This document shows, one piece after another, positions 16,663-25,244 of a DNA stretch of 63,192 nucleotides (positions are counted from its first letter, which is position 1; each line of letters begins with the position of its first letter). The DNA is taken from assembly GCA_900620265.3 (NCBI GenBank), contig UYNY03000033.1, forward strand, positions 1-63,192, given 5' to 3'. Made by a program: the position numbers and the translations under genes. The notes below the pieces were generated by a model, which searched no databases, was not told where the DNA came from, and worked only from the letters and a program-made list of their open reading frames with translations. The DNA comes from Nitrosopumilaceae archaeon (GTDB lineage: Archaea > Thermoproteota > Nitrososphaeria > Nitrososphaerales > Nitrosopumilaceae).

Positions 16663-17447
16663 GCGGCGTGACCGCGGCGGCCGACGGCATCGAGCAGGCG
16701 GTCCGCGACAACAGCATCCGGCTGGTGGACGTGCGGCACGCCGAGCAGTACGAGGGCGGCCACATACCGGGGGCGGCCAGCCTGCCGCTCGGCGGCCTGC
16801 TGGAGGCCGAGACGCCTGAGCAGATAGCCCGGCTCGCCGGGGAGGCCGGCGTCGGCGACGGCACCCGGGCCGTCATCTATGACGACGCGTTCGGGGCCCT
16901 CGCCTCGAGGGTCGCCTGGGCGCTCGAGTATATCGGGCACCGGGACGTGCTGCTGCTGGAGGAGACGTACTCTGGGTGGGCCGCCGCCGGGAGGAGCACC
17001 GGCACGGGGGGCCCGCGCGGCGCGTCCGAGCGGCACTCCGTTTCAGTCCAGCCGGGCCTGCTTGCGACTGCCGACTATCTCGAGTCCGTGATGCACAGGG
17101 ACGGCACCGTCGTCCTTGACAACCGGGAGCGGCTCAACTATCTTGAGCACCACATACCGGGGGCCGTCAGCCTCCCCTACGTGACCCTCGGCGGCGAGGG
17201 CAGGATACTCCGCCCGCCCGGCGAGCTTGGGCGCCTGCTTGACAACAGGGGGGTCCCCGCGGACGCCGAGATAATCACCTACTGCGGCAGCGTCGGGACG
17301 CTCTCGGGGCTCGCATACTATGCGCTAAAGTCGGCCGGGCGGTCCAACGCGCGGCTGTACGCAAAGTCGTTCAAGGAGTGGCGGGGCCTCTCAAAGCCGG
17401 TCGAGACGCAGGCCGACGCCAACTACTGGGACCTGTCGGCCGGCTAG
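16659..17447 (+). CDS. Two-domain rhodanese (thiosulfate/3-mercaptopyruvate sulfurtransferase)
   Basis: Moves sulfane sulfur from thiosulfate or mercaptopyruvate to an acceptor. Two rhodanese domains are visible: the N-terminal one has RLVDVRHAEQYEGGHIPGA but no catalytic cysteine (its loop reads IYDDAFGA), and the C-terminal one has IITYCGSVGTLSG with the active cysteine. The ATG at 16659 overlaps the reductase stop (ATGA) and has GGGGAG about 10 bases upstream; an ATG nine bases earlier is the alternative. The gene stops on CTAG shared with the convergent TPR gene. Co-transcription with the reductase suggests that sulfide chemistry and sulfur relay are linked. Confidence 0.87.
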   Translation: MSGVTAAADGIEQAVRDNSIRLVDVRHAEQYEGGHIPGAASLPLGGLLEAETPEQIARLAGEAGVGDGTRAVIYDDAFGALASRVAWALEYIGHRDVLLLEETYSGWAAAGRSTGTGGPRGASERHSVSVQPGLLATADYLESVMHRDGTVVLDNRERLNYLEHHIPGAVSLPYVTLGGEGRILRPPGELGRLLDNRGVPADAEIITYCGSVGTLSGLAYYALKSAGRSNARLYAKSFKEWRGLSKPVETQADANYWDLSAG

Positions 17448-18610
17448 CCCTGCTCCGCGCGCATCTCGCTCCTTATCCTCTTCGTGATCGCGGCCTCGAC
17501 GTTTCCAAGCAGCACCAGCATCTTCTCGGCGTTCTCCTCGAGGTAGCCCGTGCCGCCCTCCTTGAGCCTGGCCTTCCAGAGCCTTATCTCCCGGTGCTCG
17601 TCAAGGAAGCCGTCTATCATGTGCTGGCCCGACCTTGCCGGGTCTATGAACTCCTCGAACCTCTCCATCGTCCCTGCCGCGTCGCGCGACTCGATGGCCT
17701 CCCTGGCCGCCTGGATGGAGCGGATCATCTCCTTCATGCCGCTTGCGGGCCTCGGGAGCACCCTCCGCGTTATGCCGAGGATGCTCCTCTTCTTGCCGCC
17801 GACCTTTTCCGCCACGCCCGCCGCCAGGTCGTACACGGGGACCCTCGTGAGCCCCTCGCGCCTCTCGTTCTTCACTATGAGCCCCTTGCCGGCCAGCTTT
17901 CTGAGCGCGTCCTCGGCGTCGGCCTTGTCAAGGAAGGTCGTCCACACTATCGAGCCGATGGTGTGGTAGCCCTGCCGGACCGACTCGAGCACCACCACCT
18001 CCTGTATCCTCTTGAACCCCTCCTCTATCCGCACGTTCGCAAAGTCCTTGTCGCGGACCGACTTTCTGGCGTTCTTCACGTCTATCTCTATGGACCTCTT
18101 CAGGGCCTCGAGCGCCTCGGGCACCTGGTTGAGCAGGGACAGGTAGCACGCCTTGTTGTACCATGCCATCCCGTAGGTGGGATCCGACTCGATGGCCTTC
18201 TCGACAGAGTCGAGGGCCTTTGCATAGTTCTTCTGCTCGTAGTGGACCAGCCCCTTTAGGTTCCACGCCTCGGGGTTGGTGACGTCTATCTCAAAGGCCC
18301 CGTCGTACGCCCTCAGGGCCCCGGCGTGGTCCCCCATGTGGAACCTGGCGTACCCGAGCTTGAGCATCGTCTCGACGCTCCCGGGGTCTATCCGCAGCGC
18401 CTGCTCGAACGCCGAGACGGCGTCATGGAGCTTCTCGTCCGCCATGAGGTTGATCCCCTTCTTGAAGAGCTTCTTGCGGGCATAGTCGGCATCGACGATG
18501 CCCGTGTTCCCGGGCCCGGGCTCGTCGGGCTTTTTGGGCTTTCCGGATCCGGCCCCGTCCTGCTTTTCATGCTTTCCGGATCCGATCTCGTCCCGCTTTT
18601 TGGGCTTCAC
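17444..18610 (-). CDS. TPR-repeat protein with basic proline-rich N-terminus
   Basis: A 388-residue protein. After a Lys/Pro/Gly tail that repeats units like GSGK and KPKK (residues 1-40), three to four tetratricopeptide repeats are visible (for example LHDAVSAFEQALRIDPGS and AGALRAYDGAFEIDVTN). A C-terminal half of about 200 residues has no domain I recognise. TPRs mediate protein-protein contacts; the client is unknown. The GTG at 18610 is chosen because TATTTATC at 18633-18640 on the minus strand is at leaderless distance. It is divergent from the collagen-like gene, which may be functionally related. Confidence 0.75.
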   Translation of the reverse strand: MKPKKRDEIGSGKHEKQDGAGSGKPKKPDEPGPGNTGIVDADYARKKLFKKGINLMADEKLHDAVSAFEQALRIDPGSVETMLKLGYARFHMGDHAGALRAYDGAFEIDVTNPEAWNLKGLVHYEQKNYAKALDSVEKAIESDPTYGMAWYNKACYLSLLNQVPEALEALKRSIEIDVKNARKSVRDKDFANVRIEEGFKRIQEVVVLESVRQGYHTIGSIVWTTFLDKADAEDALRKLAGKGLIVKNERREGLTRVPVYDLAAGVAEKVGGKKRSILGITRRVLPRPASGMKEMIRSIQAAREAIESRDAAGTMERFEEFIDPARSGQHMIDGFLDEHREIRLWKARLKEGGTGYLEENAEKMLVLLGNVEAAITKRIRSEMRAEQG

Positions 18611-18717
18611 GGGCCGGATCGGCACCCGTCTAAGATAAATACCAACTGTTGCGGGAGGCCTGTCCGGATCTGCCCGCAATATAAATACAAAAATAGTTGT
18701 GGGCGCCCGTCCGCCCC

Positions 18718-20271
18718 GTGGCAGCAGCCCGCATGGAGATAACAGGAAAGGCGCCGTTCTCCCAGCCGGGGACGTACGAGGCGAGGATCTCGATATGCGC
18801 GTCCAGGCCGTCGGAGGCCGACGCAGGGTCCGGCAGGCCCGACTCGGTCTGGAGCGGCGAGTTCCACCTACGGGTCAGGTCCGACGGCACGTTCACAGAG
18901 CAGGTGGGCTCGGCCGCGAACCCGCTGCCGGACCTCTCGGGCGAGGTCTGGGTGGTGGTATCCGATATCTTCTCGCCGCGCAGCTCCGTCTTTAGCATCG
19001 AGGCGGGCGGCCGGCCCGCCCCCCGGGAGGCGGCCCCCCCGGATCCCGGGACGGGGCGCGGCCGGCGCGGCCCCCCCGGCGAGCGCGGGTCCCAGGGCCC
19101 GCAGGGCGAGCGCGGCCTGCAGGGGGCTCAGGGCGAGCGGGGACAGCCGGGCCCCCCCGGCGAGCGCGGCGCCCCCGGGATCCAGGGCCCCCCCGGCGAC
19201 AAGGGCCAGCTTGGGAAGAGGGGCGATACCGGCGACAAGGGGATGACCGGCGACAAGGGCGCCACGGGCGACAAGGGGGACCGCGGCGACAAGGGCGTGG
19301 ACGGCCCGCCGGGGCCGGCCGGCGACAAGGGCCCCACCGGCCCCGTGGGCGAGCGCGGCCCCACCGGGATAAAGGGCCCGCAGGGCCCCGCCGGAGAGAA
19401 GGGCCACACCGGTCCCCCCGGCGACAAGGGACCTGTTGGACTCCGCGGCCCGCCGGGCCCGAAGGGTGACGGCGGCCCCACCGGGCCCCCCGGCGACAAG
19501 GGGCCCCCGGGGCTGCGCGGCGCGGCCGGGATAAAGGGCGAAAAGGGCCCCGCCGGCCCGCCGGGCGACAAGGGGATAACCGGGCCTCAGGGGCCCCCCG
19601 GCGACCGCGGCCCGACGGGGCAGGCCGGCATCCAGGGCGAGAAGGGGATCCAGGGCACCCCCGGCGGAGCAGGCGAGAAGGGCCCGCGGGGCATCACCGG
19701 ATCCCCCGGCGACAAGGGACCCGTGGGGCCCGCGGGCGCGCCCGGCGACAAGGGCCCGACCGGCCCGTCAGGCTCCTCCGGCGACAAGGGCCCCCAGGGG
19801 CCGCAGGGCCCGGCCGGCGCAAAGGGGCTCACCGGGGTACCGGGGCCGCAGGGTGAAAAGGGCGAGCGCGGCCCGGCGGGGGCGCACGGCGACAAGGGCA
19901 TCCAGGGGCCGCAGGGCCCGGCCGGTGAAAAGGGCCCCCCCGGCTCGCCGGGCTCGCAGGGCGAGCGCGGCATGACCGGCCCCCCCGGGGAGAAGGGCCC
20001 CCAGGGGCCGCAGGGGATCCAGGGCCCGCAGGGCGAGCGCGGCCAGCGGGGACCGGCGGGCGCGCCCGGCGACAAGGGTGTGCCCGGCGGGCAGGGGCCA
20101 GTCGGCGAGCAGGGCCCGAGGGGCCCGCCCGGCCCGCCCGGCGAGCGCGGCCAGACGGGCGGGATCACCCCCGAGCAGAGGGCCGTCTTCAAGGACCTCA
20201 TAGAGATGCTCACGGACAAGGGGGTCATCACCACCGAGGACCAGATCCGGCTGATGAGCTACCTTTACTAG
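18718..20271 (+). CDS. Collagen-like protein
   Basis: Encodes 517 residues in three parts. Residues 1-117 form a beta-rich head with no signal peptide or membrane segment. About 121 uninterrupted Gly-X-Y triplets follow (363 residues), then a 36-residue helical tail beginning [14 protein letters not shown]. Triplets such as GDK, GEK and GER recur every few units between GPP, GPA, GPT and GPQ; Lys-Gly-Asp/Glu contacts stabilise bacterial collagens that lack hydroxyproline. The tail could trimerise the chains. The GTG at 18718 follows a TATA element ATAAATA at 18681-18687; the ATG at 18733 is the alternative. The location of the protein is unknown since no export signal is seen. It may mediate host or cell-cell contact. 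Confidence 0.9.
   Translation: MAAARMEITGKAPFSQPGTYEARISICASRPSEADAGSGRPDSVWSGEFHLRVRSDGTFTEQVGSAANPLPDLSGEVWVVVSDIFSPRSSVFSIEAGGRPAPREAAPPDPGTGRGRRGPPGERGSQGPQGERGLQGAQGERGQPGPPGERGAPGIQGPPGDKGQLGKRGDTGDKGMTGDKGATGDKGDRGDKGVDGPPGPAGDKGPTGPVGERGPTGIKGPQGPAGEKGHTGPPGDKGPVGLRGPPGPKGDGGPTGPPGDKGPPGLRGAAGIKGEKGPAGPPGDKGITGPQGPPGDRGPTGQAGIQGEKGIQGTPGGAGEKGPRGITGSPGDKGPVGPAGAPGDKGPTGPSGSSGDKGPQGPQGPAGAKGLTGVPGPQGEKGERGPAGAHGDKGIQGPQGPAGEKGPPGSPGSQGERGMTGPPGEKGPQGPQGIQGPQGERGQRGPAGAPGDKGVPGGQGPVGEQGPRGPPGPPGERGQTGGITPEQRAVFKDLIEMLTDKGVITTEDQIRLMSYLY
19069..20166 (+). repeat. Gly-X-Y coding repeat array
   Basis: A 1.1-kb stretch encodes the collagen triplets without a break. The DNA repeats a nine-base theme of the type GGCGACAAG followed by GGCCC-rich codons. 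Near-identical blocks recur (for example GGGCCGCAGGGCCC at several places), so slippage, recombination and assembly collapse are all possible here. Confidence 0.9.
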
Positions 20272-20294
20272 TGGCCCCGCGCGCGCACGCCCCC

Positions 20295-20573
20295 ATGAGC
20301 GAAAAGCCCTCCAAGCTGGAGTTTGAGATGCTCGACTATGAGCGCGTCGAGCACGACTATGTCTCGTTCAGGCTCGAGGACGGCACCGTGGTAAAGGTAA
20401 AGGTGGACCTTGACCGGGTGGGGCGGGCCCTGAACCACAGGAACCCCGACGGCACCCCCCACTACGCCATCAGCACGTCGGTAAAGCTCTCCATCATACC
20501 GCAGGACAAGCGGTTCACGGTGGAGAAGAAGGGATCGGCCGGCTCAAAGCCCCCCGGGCAGATGTTCAGCTGA
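20295..20573 (+). CDS. Small uncharacterised protein
   Basis: Encodes 92 residues of unknown function. It is charged, with a central LEDGTVVKVKVDLDRV strand pattern and YAISTSVKLSIIP. No signal peptide, membrane segment or metal motif is seen. The ATG at 20295 is preferred over a GTG at 20271 that directly abuts the collagen stop; the gap of 23 bases makes co-transcription with the collagen-like gene likely. It converges with the GTPase gene, leaving only six bases between them. Confidence 0.68.
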   Translation: MSEKPSKLEFEMLDYERVEHDYVSFRLEDGTVVKVKVDLDRVGRALNHRNPDGTPHYAISTSVKLSIIPQDKRFTVEKKGSAGSKPPGQMFS

Positions 20574-20579
20574 TCCTGC

Positions 20580-21689
20580 TCACGCGCCGCGCTTTTTTAT
20601 GATCGTCAGCACGTCCTCGTCAAGGAGCCGGTGGCCGAGCCCCACCCTCTGGCCGCCGAACTTTACGCTCTCCCCCCACACCATGGCGTACCTAAAGTCG
20701 GCCCTCATCCTCCTGTGGAGCTTGTTGCAGACGTCCTCGACCGTGTCGCCCCGCCTGGCTATGAGCGGCTCCTCGTAGTCCGTCTGCCCCCCCTTGGGGC
20801 GCATGTAGATCCTGATGAACTCGAGCTTTTCGTATATCCTCTCCTTGAGGGCCCCGATGTTCGTCTCGGAGTTGGCCGAGACCTGCACCACCTCGGAGCT
20901 GAGCCTCCCCTTGGCCTCCGTGAGGAACCGGTCGTCGACCAGGTCTATCTTGTTGAGGACCGTCAGGGACTTTGAATAGCTGACGTTGCCCGCTATGTGG
21001 TCTGCAAGCTGCTCTGACGTGACGTCCTCGCGCGTCACCACCCTGGCGCTCGATATCCCGTACAGGTGCAGCAGGTCCCTGACGTGCTTTTCGGTTATCT
21101 TTGTGAGCTTTACCTGCTGGGCGACGGCTATCCCCCCGGAGCCCGCCCTCTCTATGGTGATGTTGGGCGGCAGCTGGTTGAGCCGGATCCCGATGTTGCC
21201 AAGCTCCCCGACGAGCACCCCCTCGTGGTACGGCTGGAAGACGTCGAGGATGAGCAGCACGAGGTCGGCCGACCTTGCCACGGAGAGGATCCTCTTGCCG
21301 AGGCCCCTCCCCGTCGACGCCCCCTTTATTATCCCCGGCAGGTCGAGCACCTGTATGCGGGCCCCCCTGTACTCCATCATGCCGGGCACCACGGTCAGCG
21401 TGGTGAACTGGAACGCCCCGACTGCCGACCTTGCCCCGGTGAGCTTGTTTAGCAGCGTCGACTTGCCCACGCTGGGGAGCCCTATGAATACGACGGTGGC
21501 ATCGCCCGCCCTCCTCACGTCGAACCCGTCTGACTTTGCGGCCGACTTTTTCGCGGCCACCTCCTCCTGCTCGCGCTTTAGCTTTGCTATCTTTGCCTTC
21601 AGGAGGCCGATGTGGTGCTCCGTCGCCTTGTTTATCTGGGTGCGCGCCATCTCGTCCTGGATGGCCTTTATCTTCTCGGGGATCCCCAT
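20580..21689 (-). CDS. DRG/Rbg-family GTPase with TGS domain
   Basis: Ribosome-associated GTPase of the developmentally-regulated (DRG) family, conserved in archaea and eukaryotes and involved in translation. The 369 residues have a helical basic N-terminus (residues 1-55), G1 GLPSVGKST, G3 DLPGIIKGAS, G4 NKID, and a C-terminal TGS domain (residues about 290-369) with VWGESVKFGGQRVG. The ATG at 21689 is about 27 bases downstream of GGTTTTATTTG on the minus strand, consistent with a leaderless mRNA. All GTPase motifs are intact. Confidence 0.95.
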   Translation of the reverse strand: MGIPEKIKAIQDEMARTQINKATEHHIGLLKAKIAKLKREQEEVAAKKSAAKSDGFDVRRAGDATVVFIGLPSVGKSTLLNKLTGARSAVGAFQFTTLTVVPGMMEYRGARIQVLDLPGIIKGASTGRGLGKRILSVARSADLVLLILDVFQPYHEGVLVGELGNIGIRLNQLPPNITIERAGSGGIAVAQQVKLTKITEKHVRDLLHLYGISSARVVTREDVTSEQLADHIAGNVSYSKSLTVLNKIDLVDDRFLTEAKGRLSSEVVQVSANSETNIGALKERIYEKLEFIRIYMRPKGGQTDYEEPLIARRGDTVEDVCNKLHRRMRADFRYAMVWGESVKFGGQRVGLGHRLLDEDVLTIIKKRGA

Positions 21690-21765
21690 GGCGCGGCGGC
21701 CCAGGGGATCAAATAAAACCGTAATTGCACACAGATATTATCGGGGCGGATCGCCGGCCCGCCGT

Positions 21766-22449
21766 ATGGGACGGACCGTGTTCGCAGTCGACATCGACGG
21801 GACGCTCACCGACGACGGGGGCGGGCGCGTCCACCTCGGCGCCCTCGGGGCGCTCCGGGGGCTTGTCGGGATGGGGCACGCCGTTGTGCCCGTCACCGGC
21901 AGGTCGTCCGTCGAGGGGTACCTGCTCGCGGTATTCGGGGGGCTCACGCCCGCCTCCGTCGGCGAGAACGGCGGCTGCATCACGACGGGCGGCTCCGAGC
22001 ACCGCCTCCTCGGTGACATGGCCGCGTGCAGGGCCGCCCTCGGCGTCCTGCGGGACCGGGTGGCGGGCGTGGAGGAGAAGCCCGTCTTTCCGCGCATGAC
22101 AGAGGTGGTGCTCGAGCGCACCTTTGATGCGGGGGAGGGGAGGCGGGCCATCGCCGGCACCGGGACGGCCCTCTCTGACAGCGGGTTCGCGTACCACATC
22201 AACTCCGAGGGCGTCGACAAGGGATCCGGCCTCCGGGAGCTGGCGCGCATGCTGTCCGTTGACACGGCCGACGTGGTCGCGATAGGGGACGGGGAGACTG
22301 ACATACCGCTCTTCCGGGCGGCCGGCTCGAGCGTGGCGCTCGGGAACGCGCCCGGCCACGTCCGGGACGCGGCCTCGATGCGCACGGACGCGCCCGCCGG
22401 GGACGGGGTGCTAGAGGCGCTAGAGATGATCTCGCCGGGGGCGGCCTGA
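21766..22449 (+). CDS. Phosphoglycolate phosphatase, archaeal HAD-IIB type
   Basis: Removes phosphate from 2-phosphoglycolate or a similar sugar phosphate. HAD motif I FAVDIDGTLTDD, motif II VPVTGRSS, motif III lysine in VDKGSGLRELA and motif IV AIGDGETDIPLF are all present, with the C2b cap between. At 227 residues it matches the archaeal family. The ATG at 21766 follows AGATATTA at 21733-21740. The next gene, argS, begins just after its stop, so the two are probably co-transcribed. Substrate is a family inference; sucrose- or mannosyl-glycerate phosphatases are relatives. Confidence 0.85.
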   Translation: MGRTVFAVDIDGTLTDDGGGRVHLGALGALRGLVGMGHAVVPVTGRSSVEGYLLAVFGGLTPASVGENGGCITTGGSEHRLLGDMAACRAALGVLRDRVAGVEEKPVFPRMTEVVLERTFDAGEGRRAIAGTGTALSDSGFAYHINSEGVDKGSGLRELARMLSVDTADVVAIGDGETDIPLFRAAGSSVALGNAPGHVRDAASMRTDAPAGDGVLEALEMISPGAA

Positions 22450-22450
22450 G

Positions 22451-24322
22451 ACGGCGTTTGACTCTTTCCTCAGGGAGGCGCGGGCCGGGATCGACGCGGC
22501 GCTCGAACGTTCCGGGCTGGGGCCGGTCGGCCACTCGACCGTCCCCTCAAAGCCGGGCTTTGGCGATGCCAGCTCCAACGCGGCGTTCCTGCTAGCAAAG
22601 GGGGCCGGCAGGCCGCCGGCCGGGATCGCAGGCGAGGTGGCCGCGGCGTACGGGGGCGGGCGCCTCGTCTCCTCGTGCACGGCGCACCCGTCCGGCTACG
22701 TCAACCTCGCGGCGGACTGGTCGGTGCTCGGCAGGGAGATACTCGAGGAGTCCGCCGCCCCCGGGTACGGGGGCAGCCCGGCGGGGGCCGGCAGGCAGGT
22801 CATAGTCGAGCACACGAGCGTCAACCCGAACAAGGCGCTGCACATAGGGCACGTCCGCAACGTGTCCGTCGGCGACTCGGTATCGCGCATACTCGGCAAG
22901 GCCGGGTACGACGTGCGGGTGCTCAACTACGTGGACGACTCGGGGCTGCAGGTAGCCGACATCGTGCTGGGGTTCCGGCTGCTGGGGATCCCCGAGGAAC
23001 CGCCCGACGGCAAAAAGTTCGACCACTACTGCGGGGACGACGTATACGCGAGGGCGACGGCCGCGTACGAGTCGGACCCGTCACTGGAGGGGAAGCGGCG
23101 GGAGGTGCTGGCCGGCATGGAGGAGGCCGGCTCGGAGGTGGCGCGCTTTGCGGCCCGGATAACCGGCCGGGTGCTCAGGTGCCAGCTCCAGACGTGCTGG
23201 ATGCTTGGCGCCGAGTACGACTGCCTCAACTACGAGTCGCAGATAGTCGGATCCGGCCTCTGGGGATCGCTCTTTGAGCGGATGAAGGGGGAGGGCCTTG
23301 CGCGCCTCGAGGACGGCGGCAAGAACGCCGGCTGCTGGGTTGTCCCCGGCCCCGACGGCGAGGACGACAAGGTGCTGGTGCGCAGCAACGGGACGGCCAC
23401 CTACATCGCAAAGGACATCCCGTACGCGGCGTGGAAGCTGGGCCTCGCCGGCGACCCGTTCGGTTACGCCGAGTACGGGGGGCAGCCGGGGACGCGCAGG
23501 CTCTGGCAGACGGTGCTCGGCGGGGGCGGGACGATGCCGCCGCCGTCCCCCTCGCGCGTCATCACCGTGATAGACTCGAGGCAGGCGCGCCTGCAGGGGA
23601 TCATCTCGGGGATCGTGGAGGGGTTCGGCGCCGGACCCGGCTCGTACGTCCACCTCGGGTACGAGTCGGTGGCACTGAGCCCCGGGACCGCCCGGGATCT
23701 CGGCGTCGACACGGGCGGCAAGAGCGCCCAGATGTCCGGCAGGAAGGGCGTCTATGTATCGGCAGACGCCGTCCACGGGGCGCTCTCAGCAAGGATCTCG
23801 GAGGAGACGCGCCAGCGGCACTCCGGCATGGGGGACGAGGAGGTGGCCCGGATAGCGGCGGACGTGGCGACCGGGGTGATGAGGTACGAGATGATCCGGC
23901 AGGACCTTGACAAGGTGATAGTGTTCGACATGGAGAGATCCAAGGGGCTGGAGGGCGACACGGCCCCGTACATCCAGTACGCGCACGCCCGCGCCGTGCG
24001 GCTCCTCGAGAAGGCCGGGCGCGAGCCCCCCGCCTCGGTCGACTGCTCGCGCCTCGGGGCCGCCGAGCTGGACCTTGTCAGGGAGATCGGCATGTTCGGG
24101 ATCCGGGTCGGCGACGCGGCCGACAACCTCTCGCCAAAGGTGGTCGCCAGGTGCTGCCGGGACCTTGCCGTCCTCTTCAACGCGTTCTATGAAAAGACGC
24201 GCGTCCTTGGCTCGGGCGACGCGGATCTCGAGGACGCCAGGCTGCGCATCGTCGACTCGTTCCGGCGGACGGTCTCCGAGGGGCTCGCCCTGCTCGGGAT
24301 AAGGTCCCCGCCCGTCATGTGA
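22451..24322 (+). CDS. argS: Arginyl-tRNA synthetase, start codon uncertain (ACG?)
   Basis: Charges tRNA-Arg. Class I features include the HIGH motif in NPNKALHIGHVRN, an N-terminal Add-1 domain whose PSKPGFGDASSNAAFLLAK block is clear, and the C-terminal DALR domain with QYAHARAVRLLEKA. The frame is open from just after an in-frame TGA at 22427-22429, but it contains no ATG, GTG or TTG until the GTG at 22637, which would delete the conserved Add-1 domain. An ACG at 22451 is where the family start is expected (then AFDSFLREARAGID). Either ACG is used, or a base differs from the true sequence. The rest of the 623-residue protein looks intact. Confidence 0.85.
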   Translation, partial: TAFDSFLREARAGIDAALERSGLGPVGHSTVPSKPGFGDASSNAAFLLAKGAGRPPAGIAGEVAAAYGGGRLVSSCTAHPSGYVNLAADWSVLGREILEESAAPGYGGSPAGAGRQVIVEHTSVNPNKALHIGHVRNVSVGDSVSRILGKAGYDVRVLNYVDDSGLQVADIVLGFRLLGIPEEPPDGKKFDHYCGDDVYARATAAYESDPSLEGKRREVLAGMEEAGSEVARFAARITGRVLRCQLQTCWMLGAEYDCLNYESQIVGSGLWGSLFERMKGEGLARLEDGGKNAGCWVVPGPDGEDDKVLVRSNGTATYIAKDIPYAAWKLGLAGDPFGYAEYGGQPGTRRLWQTVLGGGGTMPPPSPSRVITVIDSRQARLQGIISGIVEGFGAGPGSYVHLGYESVALSPGTARDLGVDTGGKSAQMSGRKGVYVSADAVHGALSARISEETRQRHSGMGDEEVARIAADVATGVMRYEMIRQDLDKVIVFDMERSKGLEGDTAPYIQYAHARAVRLLEKAGREPPASVDCSRLGAAELDLVREIGMFGIRVGDAADNLSPKVVARCCRDLAVLFNAFYEKTRVLGSGDADLEDARLRIVDSFRRTVSEGLALLGIRSPPVM

Positions 24323-24368
24323 GGGGGCGGCGCCAAGGTTCTTTAGTGCCGGCGGCGGCGGACTCCCC

Positions 24369-24818
24369 GTGAAGGCGACGTTCGGGGCAGGCTGCTTTTG
24401 GCACGTGGAGGACGTGTTCGCCCGGACGCCGGGCGTGGTGTCGACCAGGGCCGGGTACGCCGGCGGCACCGTGCCGGATCCCACGTACGAGCAGGTCTGC
24501 ACGGACAAGACGGGCCACGCCGAGGCCGTCGAGGTGGAGTTTGACCCGGGGCGGATATCCTACTCGGACCTTCTCCGGATATTCTGGAGGTGCCACGATC
24601 CGACCACGCGGGACAGGCAGGGGCCCGACGTGGGCAGGCAGTACCGCTCCGTCATATTCTGCCACTCCGAGGAGCAGAGGCGGGACGCCGAGAGGTCTGC
24701 CTCCGAGGAGGGGGCGTCGGGCAGGCACCGCTCCCCCATAGTGACGGAGGTGGCCGGGGACGAAGAGTTCTATCCGGCCGAGGAGTACCACCAGAGGTAC
24801 ATCGAAAAGCGGCGCTGA
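24369..24818 (+). CDS. msrA: Peptide methionine-S-sulfoxide reductase
   Basis: Repairs the S epimer of oxidised methionine in proteins. The catalytic GCFW motif is at residues 8-11 (GAGCFWHVED), followed by TRAGYAGG and the C-terminal EEYHQRYIEK. Length 149 is short but complete. The GTG at 24369 follows TTCTTTAGTG at leaderless distance. MsrB is encoded about 27 kb away at 51723. The stop is one base from the end of the convergent stress-protein gene. Confidence 0.93.
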   Translation: MKATFGAGCFWHVEDVFARTPGVVSTRAGYAGGTVPDPTYEQVCTDKTGHAEAVEVEFDPGRISYSDLLRIFWRCHDPTTRDRQGPDVGRQYRSVIFCHSEEQRRDAERSASEEGASGRHRSPIVTEVAGDEEFYPAEEYHQRYIEKRR

Positions 24819-25244
24819 CTATCTTACGAGCAGCACCGGCACCCTGGACGAGTGGGCGACATAGCTTGACGTGCCCCCGAATATGGCCCTCCTTGCGCGC
24901 CCCTTGCCGCTGGTCCCGATGACGATCATGCCGTGCCTCGGGCTCTTGGAGGCGGCCACGATGGCGTATCCGGCGTCCCCCCTCGCGAACGTCTCTGTAA
25001 AGTCGATGCCGCTCCTCGCCGCGCGCGTCTTTGCCTCGTCCATGAACCTCTTGGCCTCTGCCGGCGGCTGCTCCCTCGAGCGCCCGGCGCCGAACTCGGC
25101 CCCCTTTTCCGCTATGCAGTGGATCCCGGTGATGGTGGAGCCGCACCCCCTGGCTATCGTGATCGCCGCATCGAGCGCGCGCAGCGAGCTCTCCGATCCG
25201 TCTATCGCGACAAGTATCCTGCGCAGGCCGCCGGCCGGGGTCAT
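24819..25244 (-). CDS. Universal stress protein (UspA family)
   Basis: A single-domain 141-residue Usp protein. It begins RILVAIDGSESSLRALDAA and has the ATP-binding G-x2-G-x9-G-(S/T) pattern in GTSGKGRARRAIFGGTS, so it is likely the ATP-binding class, ending in the typical VPVLLVR. The ATG at 25244 overlaps the TFB stop as ATGA, so it is translated from the same mRNA as TFB. Pairing a stress protein with a general transcription factor suggests a condition-specific TFB, but this is inference. Confidence 0.9.
   Translation of the reverse strand: MTPAGGLRRILVAIDGSESSLRALDAAITIARGCGSTITGIHCIAEKGAEFGAGRSREQPPAEAKRFMDEAKTRAARSGIDFTETFARGDAGYAIVAASKSPRHGMIVIGTSGKGRARRAIFGGTSSYVAHSSRVPVLLVR

Noticed and set aside
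18868-20234. Long antisense frames over the collagen gene, rich in Pro/Gly
   Set aside because: They are mirror images of the Gly-X-Y codon pattern and have no promoter or start of their own.
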